NCBI GenBank assembly: GCA_902826115.1
Contig: CADEDO010000001.1
Location: forward strand, 32,076-96,075
Length of the DNA stretch: 64,000 nt
Reading direction: 5' to 3'
Source: an uncultured Nitrosomonas sp.
GTDB taxonomy: Bacteria > Pseudomonadota > Gammaproteobacteria > Burkholderiales > Nitrosomonadaceae
The translations under genes were made by a program, and so were the position numbers. The notes below the pieces were generated by a model, which did no database searches, was not told where the DNA came from, and saw only the letters and a program-made list of their open reading frames with translations. Positions 8,747 to 19,600 of the stretch are shown here, piece after piece. Numbering within the stretch: the first letter of the stretch is position 1; each line of letters begins with the position of its first letter.

Positions 8747-10257
8747 GCTTTGGCTTCCGCCGCTTGCATCGCTCGCATGAAGGCGTCCATTCCTAACGTT
8801 GAAAAAGCGTCTATTCCATTAATCAGATTGGGTTCGTCCATATCGATCAAGTCTTCTTTATCCGCGGTTTTGGGTTCAGCCAGATAGGTAAAGTTAGCAA
8901 ATATAGGTTTGCCATCGCGATAGCCGGGCATTTTTTTTAGTTCGTTGTCGATGGTTCGCTTCCATGCTTCACTTCCGGTGCCATAAAAAAGAATCACGGC
9001 ATCGCAGTTACTCATCAATTGTCGATGCGCTTCGCGCACCGCGGTCGCATCGCCTTCAAACGCCGGCAAGGAAACTTCGTAGCCCTGTTCACGCAAATAT
9101 TTGCGGACCGGGACCGTTGCTTTGCGGTCTTTCTCGTTACAGATCAAGTAAATCAATTTGGCTTTGTCAGCGGCAGCAGTCAATTTCTCTGGCAGTTTGA
9201 TTTCAGGTTGCTCCAATTTCTTCAGCGTAATATGTATTGAAGCTTTGAGTGCTTCGATATCGCCCGTGATCAGGTCCGCCCCCAATTGAACTTCAGCATC
9301 CTGATGGAGTGCCTCGATAAATGCTTGCTGCGCTGCTTGTCCAGAGGCAGTGCCTTCAGGCAGCCAAATGACGCGCGGCAGTCCACTGTGCTTGCTTTTT
9401 CCAACAGCGAGCTCATTTTGCAATACCACCACCGATTTCTGGCCGGGACCATCGGGTACAGCTCCATAGCCCGTACCCACCAGATGAATGGCTAGTTGAC
9501 TGCGCGCCAACAGACGCTCTACAGTAGCAATATAATCTGCTTCCTCACGCGGTAATTGCTGATCCGGCAACACGGTATAACCATGGCATCGCAAATCGCT
9601 TTCCAGAATTTCCCTGGCCTCTTTCCGGTCATAACTGCACTCAGCCAGATAGATGGTTGCTTTGGGTGGAGTATGTGAATCAGCATGCTTGCCATTCACA
9701 TCATCATCGATCGCCAGTCGTTTGAGTAATTGCGAAATATCCCAGGCTAATTTTCCAATTTTGCGATTGTAATCCTGCGCAAATTTCTCTCCGTAAGCAG
9801 GATCCAGCTCAAGCGGCGTACCGTCTTCCAAGCTGAAAAACTCATATCCTAGGACATCCTTAATCGCAGAAGGCAATACTTCCTGGGTATCAACCGGTGT
9901 TTTCATCACCTTGAAAACTCTGGCCTTATTGTCAATTACAACGCCACCATTTTGTTTGGCGCGCTCACAGAATTCGTGGGCTTCCCGGGTACACCATTCG
10001 GAATTGAGATAACGCGGTGTCAGGACTGATACGAGCACCGCAGTATGGGCAAACTGATCAATAATTTCATTAGCAAAAGCATCGTTGCCCTGTAATTTAT
10101 CGTCGCGCCAAATCTTGGCTGTCTGACCTAAGCGCATGCTTAGGAGCGCATCGAGGGAAGCGTGAAAGCGACTGACCCATCCCTTTTCTGCAGGACTCAG
10201 TGGTTGATTATCGATATGTGCGTAGCTGATGAAAAGGTCTTTCCTAAAATGAGCCAT
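8743..10257 (-). CDS. Protein with three TIR-like domains
   Basis: This 504-aa protein has an N-terminal TIR domain (FISYAHID at 9-16; SEWCTREAHEF at 86-96, where E92 sits where TIR NADases carry their catalytic glutamate). Two more Rossmann-like TIR-type modules follow: about 201-330 (starts TIYLAECSYDRKEAREIL, then HLVGTGYG) and about 367-500 (starts KLIYLICNEKDRKATVPV, then VILFYGTGSEAW). The second and third resemble TIR or DUF4062-like folds and lack an obvious catalytic glutamate, so they may be scaffolds. No membrane segment is seen. It is the first gene of a coupled pair with the STAND-WD40 NTPase, which suggests effector plus sensor. Whether it degrades NAD or makes a nucleotide signal cannot be told from sequence alone. 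Confidence 0.82.
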   Translation of the reverse strand: MAHFRKDLFISYAHIDNQPLSPAEKGWVSRFHASLDALLSMRLGQTAKIWRDDKLQGNDAFANEIIDQFAHTAVLVSVLTPRYLNSEWCTREAHEFCERAKQNGGVVIDNKARVFKVMKTPVDTQEVLPSAIKDVLGYEFFSLEDGTPLELDPAYGEKFAQDYNRKIGKLAWDISQLLKRLAIDDDVNGKHADSHTPPKATIYLAECSYDRKEAREILESDLRCHGYTVLPDQQLPREEADYIATVERLLARSQLAIHLVGTGYGAVPDGPGQKSVVVLQNELAVGKSKHSGLPRVIWLPEGTASGQAAQQAFIEALHQDAEVQLGADLITGDIEALKASIHITLKKLEQPEIKLPEKLTAAADKAKLIYLICNEKDRKATVPVRKYLREQGYEVSLPAFEGDATAVREAHRQLMSNCDAVILFYGTGSEAWKRTIDNELKKMPGYRDGKPIFANFTYLAEPKTADKEDLIDMDEPNLINGIDAFSTLGMDAFMRAMQAAEAKA

Positions 10258-10764
10258 ACCGCTTCCTTCGAATCATTTCAATGTTCGTTCCATTAGGTTA
10301 CGTCGGTTTTCATTCCTCTTGCCTCATGATCTTCAATCATGCAGTGTCGATCAAGCTGATCGAGAATCAAGATAATACAAGCGTTCCAGCAGGAAAATCT
10401 CGAACGACTATAGTGGTAGCTGTAAATCGTTCAATATCGCGCCAGCCATGCAATCTGAAAATTTTGTTTTTGTTTCTGGTTTACTTTCGCGAGATACAAA
10501 CAAGCCCATGATTGACCTTTGAACGGCGCTGTATCGCAACTATCCTAGGTGAATACCATTATAAGTCATCATAGTAGGTACAGCAATTTCTATCAGTAAG
10601 CGATTCCGCCACTGAATGTGGCTGTTTGCGCGCCATTTTGATTGATCGGCTGGTTATGATGGCAGTTAATGTAAATTTCTTGTGTCGTGACCAGTCGCGG
10701 CATGACTAACTAGGCTAGTTGCCAAGGAATCGCAACTAATTCCTACTGAAAGCGCGCTGACTCA
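10258..10764. other. Intergenic region upstream of the TIR-STAND operon
   Basis: No gene is supported in these 507 bases. The minus-strand promoter of the TIR-STAND operon should be near 10260-10350. An AACTAG-G-CTAGTT palindrome lies at 10708-10720. A plus-strand open frame at 10281-10511 has no family resemblance and no good ribosome site. Confidence 0.4.
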
Positions 10765-11736
10765 TTAGAGTCGTACACAAGCTTCAGCAACCATTGATAA
10801 TTTTCGATATTTGGCAATCCATTCAAGCGGTATGGGAGCCAGTGAATTATTGGGTTGCGATGTTTGCGCAGCAATGATGGCGCCCAGCATGATCGCACGT
10901 CCGCAACTATCCCCGCCAATACGGATGTTTTCTTCGATCGCGGTACGATAATCAGGCGCATGTTGTGCAATATGCATAATAATCGGCATGCCTTCCAACA
11001 CATGACAAGCTGAACCGAAGCGGTTGGCAATGGCTTGACTATCCAGTGCATGAGTTTGCATGGCTTCTTCAATCCGCATTGCCAGTTTTTCCCCAGCCAA
11101 CGGCAATGCCGAGGTCATTGCTTGCGTAACCGATTGTCCATTTAACAATTCAAACAAAACACCGGCTGCAAACTGTGCGGCGGCAACGGCAGTATCATTA
11201 TGATTGGTTAAGCGCACAACCTGCTCTATTTTTCTGGATAGTGCTGATTGTGGACCGACATGAGTCGCAACTACGCTCGGTATCGTTGCCAAAGCTGCAA
11301 ACTGATCGTCATCAGTACCGGAGATTTCTGGAAACTCTTCTGGCTTGAGTGGCAATAAAGTAAGCAATGTCTGGCGAGTGGGCGAATCGATGTAGCCCAC
11401 ATACGCACCTCCAGGACCAAAATGATTGCGGTATTCCATTTGATATTCGATGCGTTTAAATTGACCATGATGTGCGTGATGCCGCAGCATCAGCAAGCAT
11501 AGCTCGCCATATCCGGATGAATCTCCTGCTATCTTACTGCCATGCGCAAAATAGCCTTTGGTATTGGCATAATCATTTGCATCAGGTTGCAGAAAAACCA
11601 GCCCCCTGGTTTGCTCTATTTGCGCAATGCGTTCGGGATCATAAAGCCAATGCAGACCTAATGCAGCGGAATCAGCGATCAATGCGCCTAACACCGCTGC
11701 CACACGAGGCTCAAACCGGATACTTGAATTCATCAT
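10765..11736 (-). CDS. ADP-ribosylglycohydrolase-fold protein (J1-crystallin-like)
   Basis: This 323-aa all-helical protein follows the ADP-ribosylglycohydrolase layout: N-terminal VAAVLGALIADSAALGLHW, central repeats, and C-terminal GGDSCGRAIMLGAIIAA. Canonical enzymes bind two magnesium ions through a TDD motif early and a GGDTDT motif late. Here the corresponding segments read SGYGEL and GGDSCG, so most metal-binding acidic residues are missing. It may therefore be a divergent hydrolase or a non-catalytic member. It lies 507 bases upstream, in the transcriptional sense, of a TIR gene. TIR enzymes make ADP-ribose derivatives, so a functional link is possible but unproven. The downstream gap contains no strong terminator. 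Confidence 0.75.
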   Translation of the reverse strand: MMNSSIRFEPRVAAVLGALIADSAALGLHWLYDPERIAQIEQTRGLVFLQPDANDYANTKGYFAHGSKIAGDSSGYGELCLLMLRHHAHHGQFKRIEYQMEYRNHFGPGGAYVGYIDSPTRQTLLTLLPLKPEEFPEISGTDDDQFAALATIPSVVATHVGPQSALSRKIEQVVRLTNHNDTAVAAAQFAAGVLFELLNGQSVTQAMTSALPLAGEKLAMRIEEAMQTHALDSQAIANRFGSACHVLEGMPIIMHIAQHAPDYRTAIEENIRIGGDSCGRAIMLGAIIAAQTSQPNNSLAPIPLEWIAKYRKLSMVAEACVRL

Positions 11737-11756
11737 ATTGTCAGAAGATTTGTGTG

Positions 11757-11939
11757 TTATTTAATGTCGACTTCGTCGGGTATTCTGCGTGCTTCTTCTT
11801 CCAGCATGATCGGTATACCATCTTTGATTGAAAATGCGAGTCGGTCAGGTTTGCAAATCAATTCCTTATCGTCTTTTTTGTAGATGAGAGGGCCTTTACA
11901 CAGTGGGCAAACCAAAATATCCAGTAATCTTGCATCCAT
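11757..11939 (-). CDS. Trm112/UPF0434 family zinc-ribbon-like protein
   Basis: The 60-aa product begins [18 protein letters not shown] and carries the family pattern, one CPLC knuckle followed by a single later Cys (ELICKPD) and [14 protein letters not shown]. The start at 11939 is preferred over an in-frame upstream start because AAGGAAAATT precedes it and the family begins at this point. Related E. coli YcaR is a small protein next to lipid-A or kdsB genes; eukaryotic Trm112 activates methyltransferases. The role here is unknown. It sits between parB and the ADP-ribosylglycohydrolase-like gene on the same strand. Confidence 0.85.
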   Translation of the reverse strand: MDARLLDILVCPLCKGPLIYKKDDKELICKPDRLAFSIKDGIPIMLEEEARRIPDEVDIK

Positions 11940-11979
11940 AATTTTCCTTATTAATGATTTATTATGCGGACGGGTTATT

Positions 11980-12819
11980 TTATAACTTACTGAGGATGTC
12001 ATCCAACTGATCCAGACTACTATAGTGGATCACAATATTACCCTGTCCATTTTTTTTCGGTTTAATATCCACCTGCGCACCCAGTCGTTCGGATACATCT
12101 TCCTGTAATCGCAACAGATCCCTATCGGGTTTTTTAATCTTTTTGGTACTTGGATGCTCAATCTGGTTAACCAGCTTCTCCGTTTCGCGCACGGAAAGTT
12201 GTTTCTGTGCGATCAGATTGGCCATTTTAATTTGTTCTGCTGGCGCCAGTGTCAGGATTGCACGCCCATGCCCCATTTCTATTTTGCCTTGCATCATCAA
12301 TTCCTGCACTGGCGCGGATAGATTGAGCAAGCGCAATAAATTGGAGATGGTGCTGCGCGAATTGCCTAGGGCTTCGCCGGCCGTTTGATGAGTCATGCCG
12401 AATTCATTGATCAAGCGCTGAATGCCCATGGCTTCTTCCAGTGGATTCAGATTTTCGCGCTGAATATTTTCAATCAATGACATGGCCAGTGCGGATTCAT
12501 CGGCTACTTTTCGTATCAATGCGGGCACTTCGTTTAGCCCTGCCAATTGCGCCGCCCGCCATCTTCTCTCACCGGCAATGATTTCGTATTGATCGTCGCT
12601 GATAGGACGCACCAGAATGGGTTGCATGACCCCTTGCGCTTTGATCGATTCGGCCAATTCCGCCAAAGCCACTTGATCCATATTGGTTCTGGGTTGATAT
12701 TTGCCAGGCTGCAGCTTGGATATTTCCAGATTTTGCAACGACTCATCAGAAATATCGACGCTTCCATTGCGCGACAATAAAGCATCCAGTCCTCTCCCTA
12801 GCCCTTTTTGTTTTACCAT
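11980..12819 (-). CDS. parB: Chromosome-partitioning protein ParB
   Basis: This 279-aa protein has the chromosomal ParB order. The N-terminal [11 protein letters not shown] tail contains the ParA-stimulating arginines. The CTP-binding ParB/Srx region includes [13 protein letters not shown] helix-turn-helix module follows ([20 protein letters not shown]), then the dimerisation C-terminus ending [11 protein letters not shown]. ParB binds parS, slides as a CTP-dependent clamp and stimulates ParA. A near-perfect parS site lies 3.5 kb away at 16295, upstream of mnmG, in the same gene cluster. The gene starts 51 bases after the parA stop, so the two are probably co-transcribed. Confidence 0.96.
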   Translation of the reverse strand: MVKQKGLGRGLDALLSRNGSVDISDESLQNLEISKLQPGKYQPRTNMDQVALAELAESIKAQGVMQPILVRPISDDQYEIIAGERRWRAAQLAGLNEVPALIRKVADESALAMSLIENIQRENLNPLEEAMGIQRLINEFGMTHQTAGEALGNSRSTISNLLRLLNLSAPVQELMMQGKIEMGHGRAILTLAPAEQIKMANLIAQKQLSVRETEKLVNQIEHPSTKKIKKPDRDLLRLQEDVSERLGAQVDIKPKKNGQGNIVIHYSSLDQLDDILSKL

Positions 12820-12870
12820 CTTATGGATTCCTTAATTTTGCCACTGAGTTTTCAGTCTTTCATCAATGCG

Positions 12871-13629
12871 TCAAGCATTGAGAATTTCCTTTGCCAATTC
12901 GAGATATGCCTGCGCACCTTTGGATTGCCCGTCGTGATACAGGACCGGCAATCCGAATCCCGGCGCTTCCGCCAGACGGACATTGCGTGGAATAACCGTG
13001 CGATACACCTTATCACCGAAGTGCTTCTGCAATTGATCTGAAACCTGCTGTGCAAGGATACTGCGCGGATCGAACATGGTGCGCAGCAAGCCTTCGATGC
13101 GCAAATCGGGATTAAAATTGCTGCGCACTTTTTTGATGGTATTGACCAGATCGCTGAGTCCTTCCAGTGCATAATATTCGCATTGCATCGGGATCATGAC
13201 CGCCTGAGCCGCACATAAGCCGTTGAGCGTTAACAGATTCAGAGCCGGCGGGCAATCAATTAAAATATAATCATATTCGTGTTGAATGGGTTCAATTGCA
13301 GCTTTCAGGCGCGCTTCCCGTTGCGAAAAATCGACCATTTCCACTTCAGCTCCGGCCAAATCACGGTTGGCTGGCAGCAAATCATATTTACCCTGCGCAC
13401 TGACTATGCGCGCAGTTTGTATCGATTCATCGCCCAACAACACATGGTAGACCGTGATTTTAACTGTTTGTTTGTTGGTACCGCTGCCCATGGTTGCATT
13501 GGCCTGTGGATCGAGATCAATCAGCAACACACGCTTGCCGGCAACAGCCAGACTGGCAGCCAGATTGACACTGGTTGTGGTTTTGCCAACACCACCTTTT
13601 TGATTGGTAATGGCGAGAATTTTAGTCAC
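12871..13629 (-). CDS. parA: Chromosome-partitioning ATPase ParA/Soj
   Basis: The product is a deviant-Walker P-loop ATPase: it starts MTKILAITNQ, then KGGVGKTTTSVNLAASLA (signature lysine and P-loop), LLIDLDPQANAT (Walker A'), and LIDCPPALNLLTLN (Walker B). Its length, about 252 aa, is typical of chromosomal Soj. I chose the GTG at 13629, which has AGGAG eight bases upstream, over an ATG eight codons earlier (13653), because the family begins at this position. ParA forms the nucleoid gradient that segregates ParB-parS complexes. It follows rsmG by about 50 bases in an mnmG-rsmG-parA-parB cluster typical of origin-proximal DNA. Confidence 0.96.
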   Translation of the reverse strand: MTKILAITNQKGGVGKTTTSVNLAASLAVAGKRVLLIDLDPQANATMGSGTNKQTVKITVYHVLLGDESIQTARIVSAQGKYDLLPANRDLAGAEVEMVDFSQREARLKAAIEPIQHEYDYILIDCPPALNLLTLNGLCAAQAVMIPMQCEYYALEGLSDLVNTIKKVRSNFNPDLRIEGLLRTMFDPRSILAQQVSDQLQKHFGDKVYRTVIPRNVRLAEAPGFGLPVLYHDGQSKGAQAYLELAKEILNA

Positions 13630-13682
13630 GGTATTAGCTCCTGTATTCATCAAACTGAATCAAAGCTGCGATATATTTTATT

Positions 13683-14330
13683 TCAGGTTGTCAATTTTTT
13701 AATAATGATCAGCTGTCGAGCTGCATTCAATCCTGGCACAGTCAACGTTACGATGTTTTCAATGCTGAAAGGCGCACGCACTTGCTGGAGCTCAGCATCA
13801 GAGCAACTTGCTTTCATTGCGACCCAGCAGCCGCCATCTTCATTTCCTGCCATGAGTGACTGGGTCAATTGGATAAAATCACCCAGATCAGAAAATGCAC
13901 GAGTGATGATAGTATCCACTGTGTGCTCTGCATGAATATCTTCAATTCGTTTTGCAATCACCGTGACATTCTGCAACGCCAGTTCAATTTTGACCTGCTG
14001 CAAAAAGGAAGCTTTTTTTTGATTGCTTTCAACTAACGACACCTGCCAATCCGGCCTTGCCAGCGCCAGCGGGATGCCTGGCAGACCCGCACCGCTGCCC
14101 ACATCAATGATGTTTGGCCCCTGGATATGAGGCAGCACGGCCAAACTATCCATCACATGTTGATAGAGCATGTCTTGCGGATTTCTGATGGCGGTCAGAT
14201 TATGAATCTTGTTCCATTTCTCAATACGCAACAAATATTGCTGAATCAATTCATCCAGCGATCTCGCTTGTTGCGGGAAATCATAACCCAGCGCCTGCAG
14301 GCTTTGCGAAATTTGCGCTAACAAACTCAT
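13683..14330 (-). CDS. rsmG: 16S rRNA (guanine-527-N7) methyltransferase
   Basis: This 215-aa class I SAM-dependent methyltransferase has the RsmG motif order: [20 protein letters not shown], the SAM-binding [27 protein letters not shown], and [12 protein letters not shown]. It modifies G527 of 16S rRNA using S-adenosylmethionine. The ATG overlaps the mnmG stop by 4 bases (ATGA), so it is translationally coupled to mnmG. The length is normal for the family. Confidence 0.96.
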   Translation of the reverse strand: MSLLAQISQSLQALGYDFPQQARSLDELIQQYLLRIEKWNKIHNLTAIRNPQDMLYQHVMDSLAVLPHIQGPNIIDVGSGAGLPGIPLALARPDWQVSLVESNQKKASFLQQVKIELALQNVTVIAKRIEDIHAEHTVDTIITRAFSDLGDFIQLTQSLMAGNEDGGCWVAMKASCSDAELQQVRAPFSIENIVTLTVPGLNAARQLIIIKKLTT

Positions 14331-16225
14331 GCGCTTTGTTTTTTGTCATTAGCGCCCAATCCGCGCTTTAAATGCACCAAAAGCAATGAGATGGCAGCGG
14401 GGGTCACACCAGAAATTCTGGAAGCCTGACCAATCGTTTCCGGTTTGTGTTGATTTAGTTTTTGTAGCACCTCATTGGAAAGCCCTTTCACGACTGCATA
14501 GTCGATATCAGTAGGCAACAGTGTGCTTTCATATTGCGCCTGACGGGCAACTTCTTCCTGCTGGCGCTGAATATATCCATGATACTTGGCCTGAATTTCA
14601 ACTTGCTCTGCCACCTGTGCATTGGCTACTGGCAATCCTGCTCCCGGTAATGTCATCAGTGTGGCGTAGGTCACATCCGGACGGCGCAATAACTCGGTTA
14701 AAGTATATTCTCGCTCAATCCCCTTTCCCAAAACGCGCATCGCTTCTTGTTCAGGGAGTGTACCCGGAAATAGTCGAATTGAATTGAGACGCTGCTGCTC
14801 TTTTTCTATGGCTTCCTGTTTCTCCGTAAATGCAGCCCAACGCATATCATCCACCAAACCAAGTTGCCTGCCCATTTCCGTCAAACGCAGATCAGCATTG
14901 TCTTCGCGCAATTGCAACCGATATTCCGCGCGACTGGTAAACATTCGATAAGGCTCTGTTACACCGGAAGTCACCAGATCATCTACCAGAACGCCTAAAT
15001 AGGCCTCATTTCTTTTCGGCAACCATGCTTCCTTCTCCTGAATTTTCAGTGCAGCATTCACACCAGCTAGTAGCCCTTGTGCAGCGGCTTCTTCATAACC
15101 AGTGGTGCCATTGATTTGTCCGGCAAAAAACAAATTCTCGATGGTTTTGGTTTCCAACGAGCGCTTCAGATTACGCGGATCAAAGTAGTCGTATTCGATC
15201 GCATAGCCTGGCCGTGTAATATGCGCATTTTCCAGCCCTTCTATGGAATGAATCAATTTAACCTGGACTTCAAACGGCAAACTGGTTGATATTCCATTGG
15301 GGTATATCTCATTCGTGCCCAATCCTTCCGGTTCGAGAAAAATGGAATGTGATTCTCTGGCGGAAAAGCGCACTACTTTGTCTTCTATCGACGGGCAATA
15401 ACGCGGACCAATCCCTTCAATTTTTCCTGTGTACAAAGGAGAATCCACCAAACCATCGCGAATAATATCGTGCGTGGTCGAGTTGGTGCTGGTGATCCAG
15501 CAGGATATCTGTTGTGGGTGCTGAATGTTAGCACCGACGAATGAAAAGACTGGTGTAGGTTGATCCCCAGGCTGCTCCAACAGCTTTGTATAATCCATGC
15601 TCCGGCCATCAATGCGCGGCGGCGTTCCTGTCTTTAGCCGCCCTGCAGGAAACTCCATTTCACGCAATCTGTGCGCCAGCGTTATGGATGGCGGGTCGCC
15701 AGCCCTGCCTGCCTTGAAATTGGTTTTGCCGATATGTGCCAATCCTGCCAGGAAAGTGCCAACGGTTAAAATCACTGCACGTGCATAAATTTTGATATTC
15801 AGTTGGGTGACCACGCCAGTGACGCGATCTTGCTCAATGATCAAGTCATCCACTGCCTGCTGCATAATCGATAAATTAGCTTGATTCTCAATGCGCCTGC
15901 GAATTGCCTGCCGATAAAGAACACGATCCGCTTGTGCGCGCGTCGCTCTGACAGCAGGACCTTTGCTTGAATTGAGAACACGAAACTGAATACCCGCTTC
16001 ATCGGCAGCCATCCCCATAGCGCCGCCCAGCGCATCAATTTCCTTCACCAGATGACTTTTTCCAATGCCACCGATGGATGGATTGCATGACATTTGACCA
16101 ATCGTTTCGATATTGTGCGTGAGCAACAATGTTTTGTGCCCCATACGTGCAGCCGCCAACGCCGCCTCAGTGCCCGCATGCCCTCCACCGACAACAATAA
16201 TTTCAAATTCTGTGTGATTGCTCAT
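14327..16225 (-). CDS. mnmG: tRNA uridine-5-carboxymethylaminomethyl modification enzyme MnmG
   Basis: This 632-aa FAD protein has [19 protein letters not shown] at its N-terminus, the redox Cys region [18 protein letters not shown], the [18 protein letters not shown] motif, and the [19 protein letters not shown] motif near residue 380. With MnmE it installs the cmnm5 group on wobble uridine of tRNAs. I chose ATG 16225 over the in-frame TTG three codons upstream, since AGG lies about ten bases before the ATG and the TTG has no Shine-Dalgarno. The gene leads the mnmG-rsmG-parAB cluster, with a parS site 70 bases upstream. Confidence 0.96.
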   Translation of the reverse strand: MSNHTEFEIIVVGGGHAGTEAALAAARMGHKTLLLTHNIETIGQMSCNPSIGGIGKSHLVKEIDALGGAMGMAADEAGIQFRVLNSSKGPAVRATRAQADRVLYRQAIRRRIENQANLSIMQQAVDDLIIEQDRVTGVVTQLNIKIYARAVILTVGTFLAGLAHIGKTNFKAGRAGDPPSITLAHRLREMEFPAGRLKTGTPPRIDGRSMDYTKLLEQPGDQPTPVFSFVGANIQHPQQISCWITSTNSTTHDIIRDGLVDSPLYTGKIEGIGPRYCPSIEDKVVRFSARESHSIFLEPEGLGTNEIYPNGISTSLPFEVQVKLIHSIEGLENAHITRPGYAIEYDYFDPRNLKRSLETKTIENLFFAGQINGTTGYEEAAAQGLLAGVNAALKIQEKEAWLPKRNEAYLGVLVDDLVTSGVTEPYRMFTSRAEYRLQLREDNADLRLTEMGRQLGLVDDMRWAAFTEKQEAIEKEQQRLNSIRLFPGTLPEQEAMRVLGKGIEREYTLTELLRRPDVTYATLMTLPGAGLPVANAQVAEQVEIQAKYHGYIQRQQEEVARQAQYESTLLPTDIDYAVVKGLSNEVLQKLNQHKPETIGQASRISGVTPAAISLLLVHLKRGLGANDKKQSA

Positions 16226-16294
16226 AATGCTCAAGCCTACGATATTCTTAGAATAACTAATAGTTTTACTGGTGGGAAGGATAACAAACAGAGA

Positions 16295-16310
16295 TGTTTC
16301 ACGTGAAACC
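16295..16310. other. parS: parS centromere site
   Basis: TGTTTCACGTGAAACC matches the bacterial parS consensus TGTTTCACGTGAAACA at 15 of 16 bases, and the inner GTTTCACGTGAAAC is a perfect 14-bp palindrome. It lies upstream of mnmG in the cluster that encodes ParA and ParB. No second copy was found by eye in the window. Confidence 0.93.
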
Positions 16311-16376
16311 TTTTGGCAACCATCGCTGACAAAAGGCGTGATCTACAAGATGTAATTATAGGTGGTGTAGAATAAT

Positions 16377-16402
16377 CAGCGCAAGTTTATGCGCTGTTTT
16401 TT
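16377..16402 (+). terminator. Orphan plus-strand intrinsic terminator
   Basis: CAGCGCA-agttta-TGCGCTG is a 7-bp stem with a 6-nt loop followed directly by six T residues on the plus strand. No plus-strand gene lies upstream: the nearest gene, mnmG, is transcribed away from it. It may end a short RNA beginning near parS, or block antisense transcription into the adjacent region. Confidence 0.7.
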
Positions 16403-16696
16403 AGTGGCAAACCAGAAGTATCTTAGCATGAATCCGGCAAAAGGCACGCCAAGCTAGCAACAGATTCTGTAAAAAAGTGATGCAATAGATTCCGCTCTCA
16501 GGCAGAACTGCCAGAATCGAAGAAAAACCACTTGCGAGCTTAAAACTACCGAGGAGGTCAGGATTGCCTTAACCGCCAAACGATCGTTGAATATGGCGCG
16601 TTTTGAGAGGTCATTTTTTCATGTCTCTTGAATCAAATGCTTGATACGATATTGGCCCAAAGTATTAATCATCCACTCGATTTAGCTCCCAGACAA
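16403..16696. other. Gene-free stretch, no element recognised
   Basis: Together with 16226-16376 this makes a 471-base gap between mnmG and the DUF748 gene. Apart from parS and the orphan terminator I see no RNA gene, repeat or coding frame of note. Confidence 0.4.
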
Positions 16697-19600
16697 TTAT
16701 TTAAGCAGAAACTCTGCTCGATTGCCTTTTTGCTGTTCACTCTGTTCAGATTCATGGCTACCCACGACAAAAATACGCTCATCCGGGATCTGACCATTCT
16801 CGATTAGCCAATTACGCGCAGCGATAGCGCGACGTTCGGCCAACTCGGCCAGATCATTGTCGTTAATTTGAGTATTTGCCAACATCAACTGCTCCATCTC
16901 AGCATCCGGCAAACTTTTAGTCAGTCCAATAGCATTTTTAGGTTTGTCGAAAGATTCTTTTTTGTAAGCTAGTTCAAGATACTTGCTATATTCTTCCGGA
17001 GTTAATGTAACGTCCGCGATACCTCCGCTAGCAATGCCTTTCTTGGTTTGTTCCGCAAGTTTTTGCGCTTTCACCTTGTTTTGCAGGATAGCGAGCTTGA
17101 GTCCCTCATGATCTGCCTCAGCATCGATATGACCGGAAATTTCCAACTTGAGCGATGGGCGATCTGTTAGTACTTCAGCCAAAGCCTGCAGGCGCTTCGA
17201 TGATTCTTCATCAATATCAGCGAAGCCGGGGGTAAAGATAACTTCGGACAATTCTTCCCCACCACCCAGCACCGAACCCAATAATGCAAAAGGCGAAGTA
17301 ATGGCTTTTGTGATCAGATTGGTAAATGCAGTAAAAATAATGTCGCCGAGGTTAAATTGTGGATCATTAATGGATCCTTTGAGTGGCAAATGGATATCGA
17401 TTTCACCGCGCCGGTTTTTGAGTAGCGTAAGAGCAAGATTCAGCGGGAGAGAAACCGCATTCTCGCTTTCGATCTGATCACCCAGCGTAAATTGATCCAA
17501 AAAGATTTTATTTTCTGCAGTGAGTGCGCCATTTTCTACATGATAATAAACATCAGCTGAGAGCTTCCCTTTTTCAATAGCGTAGCCTATATACTTTGCC
17601 GAATAGGGACTGAAAGGCGGGAGTTCAATATCTTTAACTGTCGTCACAAGATCCAGGAAAAGCTCTGAACTGAATGGATCAATGGTTCCTTTGATTTCCA
17701 GCGGCGCTGTTTTATCGAGCGCGCCGTGGATATCTATTTTTCCCGATTTTCCAGGGTACAACGGACCAATCTGGCCAGAAAGTCCCGTCAGATTAGCGCG
17801 ATAATTGGGTTTGACAAAACGGTCATTGAAATTGATATTGCCATGGTGCAAAAGAATTTTGCCGATATAAACGGGCAGCGCTTCTTTGCCTTGATTGGCT
17901 GGCAGGCTATTCGCTGATTCAGCTCCGGCGCTGGGCGATATAACCGATGCCGGCGTTGGTGCAGGCTCTACCGATTTCTCTTGCTGAACTATTTGCTTGA
18001 GATTGAGATTTCCATCCGGCATCAAGGTCACTCGAGCGTAAAAGTCGCTCAAATTGATGGTTTTGACGTCTACACGCAGCGGTTCATTAACAAAATTCAG
18101 ATCATTGATATCCAGTTTCTTCCAGCGCAGCAGATCATGAGCATCTTTAGGATCAAATACGTTGAAATTGGCCAGTTTTCCTTGACCATTCACTTGAATT
18201 TTCAGAGGCTCGCCGTTAGCTTTGATATTTCCTTCAAAAGAAATATCGCCGCTGGTCAATAGCGCAGTTAGTTTATCGCCGGCCCAGCCTTGCAAGGACA
18301 CCAAATCGACCGAATTCAGATTTAACGCTAAATCCGTTGCCAGAGGCGCCCATGCCAATGAGCCATCCACTTTAATGTGGCCGCGTTGGTTAACCTGCGC
18401 TTGCAACGCCAAATTGAGCGGCTTAATGCCGTTCAAGTCGATGCTATCCAGCGTGATATCCAATGAATCCACAATCATCGGCGTAATTTTTTTCAGCGTA
18501 AGATCTTCATAGCGCAGCGAGGCTGCCTTGAATTTTATGCGCTTGATTTGTGTTGTCCAAGGGGCATTATTTTTAGCAGCGTGAGCAGAAGAAGCATGAT
18601 TCTTCTGCTCACGAACCAGCTCAGATTCACGTTTTTGGTCCGATTCCCTTTCAGCTATTTTGATATCGCTGTCGGATCGTGAAGGTTTTCTGGAGGGAAT
18701 CGGAACAATTGCTGGCTTAGCAATCGCTTTGGCGGTCGCTTGAGATTTGCTGTTAGCAACAGGCTTTTGAGCATCCGATGATTGTGTTGTCGATTGTGCT
18801 TGTGTCGTATTGAATAGCTGCGCTAAATCAATGCTGCCACTGGCGTCTCGCCGCAAAGTGGAGCTTAATCGATCCAACGTAATCTCTCCCAATGCTACCT
18901 GTCGTGATGGAGTGTTGACTTGCAGGTTGTCGACGGCAAGCTGCGCTAGCGATAGTGCCGGTTCCTTTTCACCTTCACGCGTTAACGCAATTTGATTCAT
19001 CTGCAGTTTGATTTGCGATGGTTTCTTGCCAGTCAAATCGACTTGCGTCAGCTCAATGCCCAATTGTTTCAAATTAGCTTGGTAGGGAGCTTGCACTGCG
19101 GTGTTTTTGATTCCAAGTTGCCGCAGTGTCGATTGTCCTGTTAAGGAAATATCAGGTGCTTTGTCTGGCGCTTGAGTAAATGTAATCAGCAGATCACTAT
19201 CGAAATGACCTGAAAGCAGTTTGATCCCTTCGGGTAAAGGGGCATATTGATCAAACTGAGTTAAATCGAATTTATCGAGCTTTAAAGCCAGCGTTGCTTC
19301 CTGATTATCCGTAAAAGGCCGCAACTTACCTTCCAGAGACAGCGATGAGCCGTTAATTTTTGCGCTGAAATGAGGCTCTATCCAGTTGGTCAGCGCACTC
19401 TGGAAATTGGCAATGATCGGAATGCCCAGATTGATTTCAGAAATTTGATGCTCTGCCTTCATGGGCCGATCAATAAAATCAAACTGCCCGCCTTGAATAG
19501 TAATATTGCTGACGGAGAAAAAACTGCCAGTATCTCTGGGTGTCTCTTCTTGTTCTTCAGACTGACTAAATTGTGCTATCAAATCTGAAATATTCAATTG

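Noticed and set aside
10281-10511. Plus-strand 76-codon open frame between the TIR and ADP-ribosylglycohydrolase genes
   Set aside because: There is no family resemblance and no ribosome site, and it lies in the promoter region of the TIR-STAND operon.
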